Assembly (NCBI GenBank): GCA_965206675.1
Contig: CBDBKL010000008.1
Coordinates: 186,001-250,000 of the forward strand
Origin: CBDBKL01 sp965206675
GTDB lineage: Bacteria > Bdellovibrionota > Bdellovibrionia > Bdellovibrionales > JAKFYE01
Reading direction: 5' to 3'
Length of the DNA: 64,000 nt
Part shown: piece by piece, positions 61,777 through 64,000 of the stretch
Layout: each line of letters begins with the position of its first letter
How positions within the stretch are numbered: position 1 is the first letter of the stretch
Notes under the pieces: model-generated
Database searches by the model: none
What the model was told of the DNA's origin: nothing
The model's input: the letters and a program-made list of their open reading frames with translations, nothing else
Position numbers and translations under genes: made by a program

Positions 61777-62778
61777 ATGAGCTGGATTCATGAAATTCCG
61801 AAAGTCGAATTGCACAGACACCTTGAAGGATCTATTCGATTTGAAACTCTGTGCGAGTTAGCCAGGGATTTGAGAATTGAAGGTGTTACTGAAGATACGG
61901 ATTCTGTTAAAAATGCTTTTCTTATCTTGGAGCCCATGAAAAATTTAGAAACAGTTCTTACTAAATTTAGAAATCTTCAAAGTGTTTTGGCCTCAGAAGA
62001 AATTCTAGAGCGTATCAGTTATGAAATTATTGAGGACGCTTATCACAGTCAAATTCGAGTTCTGGAACTGCGATACTCTCCTCAGTTTATTCATCTCAGA
62101 CATCCTCATTTAACTTATGAAAAAATTCATACCGCTATACTTAAAGGGGTGTCCTCAGCCACAAAGAAGTATCCCGTAACCTATGGACTTATTGGACTTG
62201 TGGCTCGCAATGATGATGAAAAAGTCAGAAACCGTGTTATGGATTTTATTATTGAAAATAAAAAAGATTTTATCGCTGTCGATTTAGCTGATAATGAGTT
62301 AGGTGTAGGTGTTGAGCCATTTGTAAAAGACTTCCAAAGGGCTAAAGAGGAAGGGTTACATGTTACTATCCATGCGGGTGAACCGGCTCTTAAAGGGGCT
62401 GCTGAAAACATCATCGCCAGTATAGAGAAATTGGGAGCCGAACGCATTGGGCATGGAGTGCAGGCGATACACCACCCAGAAATTATTGACTACCTTATTG
62501 AGAAGCAAATTGCTTTAGAGCTTTGTTTAACAAGCAATTACTTAGTTCAGGCTGTTCCCAGTTTAGAGGCTCATCCCATTCGAAAGTTTAAAGAGTTAGG
62601 AGTAAGGGTTACAATTAACACTGATGATCCAGGGCCTTTTCACATTTCTTTGAATGATGAATATAAAAAACTTCATAAAATTTTCGGATTTACCAAACAG
62701 GATTTCCAGGAAATCAATGAAACAGCCCTTCAAGCCAGTTTTATTTCCAAAGAACAAAAACCCTCCCAACTCACCTAG
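61777..62778 (+). CDS. add: Adenosine deaminase
   Basis: This 333-residue Zn hydrolase converts adenosine (or possibly adenine) to inosine. Metal and active-site motifs: His13/His15 in ELHRHLEGS, TIHAGEP (about 207), IGHG and NTDDPGPF (about 286). The LCLTSNYLVQAVPSLEAHPIR block follows the adenosine rather than the adenine deaminase pattern. Together with the 5'-nucleotidase at 27 kb it would serve purine salvage, a plausible feature of a bacterium that feeds on nucleic acids of other cells (inference). Confidence 0.92.
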   Translation: MSWIHEIPKVELHRHLEGSIRFETLCELARDLRIEGVTEDTDSVKNAFLILEPMKNLETVLTKFRNLQSVLASEEILERISYEIIEDAYHSQIRVLELRYSPQFIHLRHPHLTYEKIHTAILKGVSSATKKYPVTYGLIGLVARNDDEKVRNRVMDFIIENKKDFIAVDLADNELGVGVEPFVKDFQRAKEEGLHVTIHAGEPALKGAAENIIASIEKLGAERIGHGVQAIHHPEIIDYLIEKQIALELCLTSNYLVQAVPSLEAHPIRKFKELGVRVTINTDDPGPFHISLNDEYKKLHKIFGFTKQDFQEINETALQASFISKEQKPSQLT

Positions 62779-62806
62779 CCCCCTTATCATTTGAAATATT
62801 TATTTT

Positions 62807-62996
62807 AATTTTTCTTTTCAAAGCAAAGGGTGTATCGTAGGAAGTGGATTTATTATTTTAGCACATTATAAGGAAGTTTTTCTCAGGGGGTTTAAAAACG
62901 AGTTTTCTGAGGCGCAGGACGTATCTCCCGAAGGGAGAGACGAGCCTGCGGCCCTCAGAACTGTTTGAGCTTTTTAAATCCGTTGAGAAAAATTCC
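62807..62996. repeat. Dispersed intergenic repeat (copy B) with large nested palindrome
   Basis: In the 285-bp gap between convergent genes. 62807-62885 resembles copy A (27150). From 62877, TTTTTCTCA pairs with TGAGAAAAA (62984-62992), continuing through TTTAAAAA with TTTTTAAA. Inside, TTCTGAGG-C-GCAGG pairs with CCTGC-GGC-CCTCAGAA around a CTCCCGAAGGGAG stem-loop. Nested stems over about 116 bp could form a cruciform or a bidirectional transcription barrier. Confidence 0.65.
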
Positions 62997-63063
62997 CATT
63001 GAACGAAAAAAAGAACGTCGTATAAAATTTAGAACAAACCGAAGCGATTTATCTAACACGTTC

Positions 63064-63699
63064 TCAGCAGCCTACTTTTATATCTTCTAAACGGACAGTC
63101 TCCACATCCCCAAAGGGTACAGCATCAGATTCATCATGTGAGATAATAAATGTCGGAATATGAAACTCTTTAACAAGCGCGGCTGTCAATTTTCTTGCTT
63201 CATCTTTTATCTCAGCATCTAAAGAAGAAAACGGTTCATCTAAAAATAACACTTTAGGCTTTGAAATAATGGCTCTTGCCAAAGCCACCCTTTGAGATTC
63301 TCCCCCTGATAACTTTGAAGCTTTTGTCTCCCAACACTCTGTTAAAAAAAGTTTAGTCCTCATACTTTCTAGCATTTTTTTTCTATCTTGTTTCTTTACT
63401 TTTCTTACTAACAGTGGAAATTCAATATTTTCCTCAGAGGACATATGGGGAAAGAGTTCATAACTTTGGAAAACAACCCCCAAATGTCTTTCGTTGGGAG
63501 ACATATCAGAAAGAACTTCCTCTCCAATTCCCCATTGAAATTCTTTATTTCCAATAAAACCACATAGGGCCTCCATAAAGGTGGATTTGCCGACGCCAGA
63601 CTTTCCCGTCATTAAAATTGTCCTCTTCGTAGCCGTCCATTTAGGAATTTCTAACGAGAACGTGCCTCTTTTTATTTTAAGATTTTTGACCCAAATCAC
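63064..63699 (-). CDS. ABC transporter ATP-binding protein
   Basis: This 211-residue ATPase has Walker A TGKSGVGKST (31-40), signature LSGGESQRVALARAI, Walker B VLFLDEPFSSLD and the H-loop ISHDESDA. It is short, like ThiQ and other importers of the thiamine, iron or molybdate group. It overlaps the permease gene upstream by 23 bp, so they form one transporter. Substrate unknown. Confidence 0.92.
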   Translation of the reverse strand: MIWVKNLKIKRGTFSLEIPKWTATKRTILMTGKSGVGKSTFMEALCGFIGNKEFQWGIGEEVLSDMSPNERHLGVVFQSYELFPHMSSEENIEFPLLVRKVKKQDRKKMLESMRTKLFLTECWETKASKLSGGESQRVALARAIISKPKVLFLDEPFSSLDAEIKDEARKLTAALVKEFHIPTFIISHDESDAVPFGDVETVRLEDIKVGC

Positions 63700-64000
63700 T
63701 ACCTATTCTCCAAAAAGTAAAAAATAAACTCACTCCAATAACAAATATAAACAATAACACTAGTGTTGCAGCTTCTAGACGGTAAGAAGCTGCCAAATGT
63801 TCCGCCAACAGACTTAATGTTTTATTACTTCTCAAATACATACCTGTCACTGCAAACTCTCCTACAGACCAAAGGGCTCCCAGTCCCGATAAGAATCCAA
63901 TACTGACTGCCATTTGTGGCCATTGAATAGATTTAAATATATGTGATCTGGAAGCTCCTAACAATTCCGCCACCCTTATTTGATTCTTGATACCATCCAT
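63677..64000 (-). CDS. ABC transporter permease, partial (C-terminal part)
   Basis: The gene runs past the right end of the window; only the last 107 residues are seen. They contain the cytoplasmic EAA-type loop (VAELLGASRSHIFKSIQWPQM), which docks to the ATPase, and two to three hydrophobic segments. A double-length permease of the ThiP/FbpB kind would fit the short ATPase, but the missing part decides. Confidence 0.85.
   Translation of the reverse strand: MDGIKNQIRVAELLGASRSHIFKSIQWPQMAVSIGFLSGLGALWSVGEFAVTGMYLRSNKTLSLLAEHLAASYRLEAATLVLLFIFVIGVSLFFTFWRIGSDLGQKS

Noticed and set aside
1..64000. tRNA, rRNA, CRISPR or prophage genes
   Set aside because: No cloverleaf-like segment, spaced direct repeats or phage structural genes were seen in the gaps or the reading frames.

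Overview
The window is a compact, AT-rich chromosomal segment of a Gram-negative bacterium. Outer-membrane-style lipoproteins, ExbB/ExbD, TatA, a PilT-type pilus motor and many exported proteins are encoded. The gene mix (type III glutamine synthetase, 4-hydroxyphenylpyruvate dioxygenase, cN-II-like 5'-nucleotidase, a deoxyhypusine-synthase-like protein, split CoaB/CoaC, a possible sphingoid-base reductase, many small secreted proteins) fits a low-GC member of the Bdellovibrionota (Bdellovibrio/Bacteriovorax-type bacteria). That placement is inference from gene content; no rRNA is present. I see no tRNA, rRNA, CRISPR array or prophage.

Layout. 1-5.8 kb: the end of a coiled-coil/TPR-like protein overlapping a PP2C-like protein that has lost its metal ligands, an apparently leaderless radical SAM gene, a sulfatase-fold lipoprotein with a degraded active site, and exbB-exbD. 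5.8-10.1 kb: a lipoylation operon (lipA, E2, lpdA, lipB) without E1. 10.2-18.7 kb: DsbA-like lipoprotein, a two-gene amino-sugar cassette, ygfZ, an SDR resembling 3-ketodihydrosphingosine reductase, an O-methyltransferase, a deoxyhypusine-synthase-like protein, ogt and an M17 aminopeptidase. 18.7-25.4 kb: a cold-shock-fold-like orphan, an exported ankyrin protein, then a pantothenate/CoA operon (PanG-like, panB, panC, coaC, coaB, coaX) and a small Cys-containing exported protein. 25.7-26.5 kb: an intact IS1595-type element with 18-bp terminal repeats and an 8-bp target duplication, inserted one base before the start codon of the next gene. 26.5-41.4 kb: nucleotidase, MBL hydrolase, hppD, two more ankyrin proteins, glnN, an exported coiled-coil protein, a candidate small RNA, ung, a ribosome-hibernation-like protein, pdxH, a SpoU methylase, a CDF transporter, a subtilase lipoprotein and a second small Cys-containing paralogue. 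41.6-48.1 kb: pgpA-pncC-recA and, divergently, pilT-recX-alaS. 48.2-51.4 kb: a single-chain type IIG restriction-modification enzyme with a small partner, probably acquired. 51.7-64 kb: mutY, a TolB-like lipoprotein, DEAD helicase, flavin/NAD(P) oxidoreductase, alpha/beta hydrolase, pcnB, tatA, transketolase, add and part of an ABC transporter.

How it works together. Most genes are housekeeping and sit in tight operons with overlapping start and stop codons. The less ordinary layer is an exported-protein set: three ankyrin proteins from different loci all end in Cys-(Phe)-Tyr, and two small Cys-containing exported proteins share their promoter and leader sequence as well as their signal peptide. 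Dispersed intergenic repeats (27.15, 41.55, 61.66 and 62.8-63.0 kb), a long hairpin element at 33.6 kb, a Shine-Dalgarno-masking hairpin before the subtilase, and a promoter-terminator pair with no ORF at 34.7 kb are the main non-coding signals.
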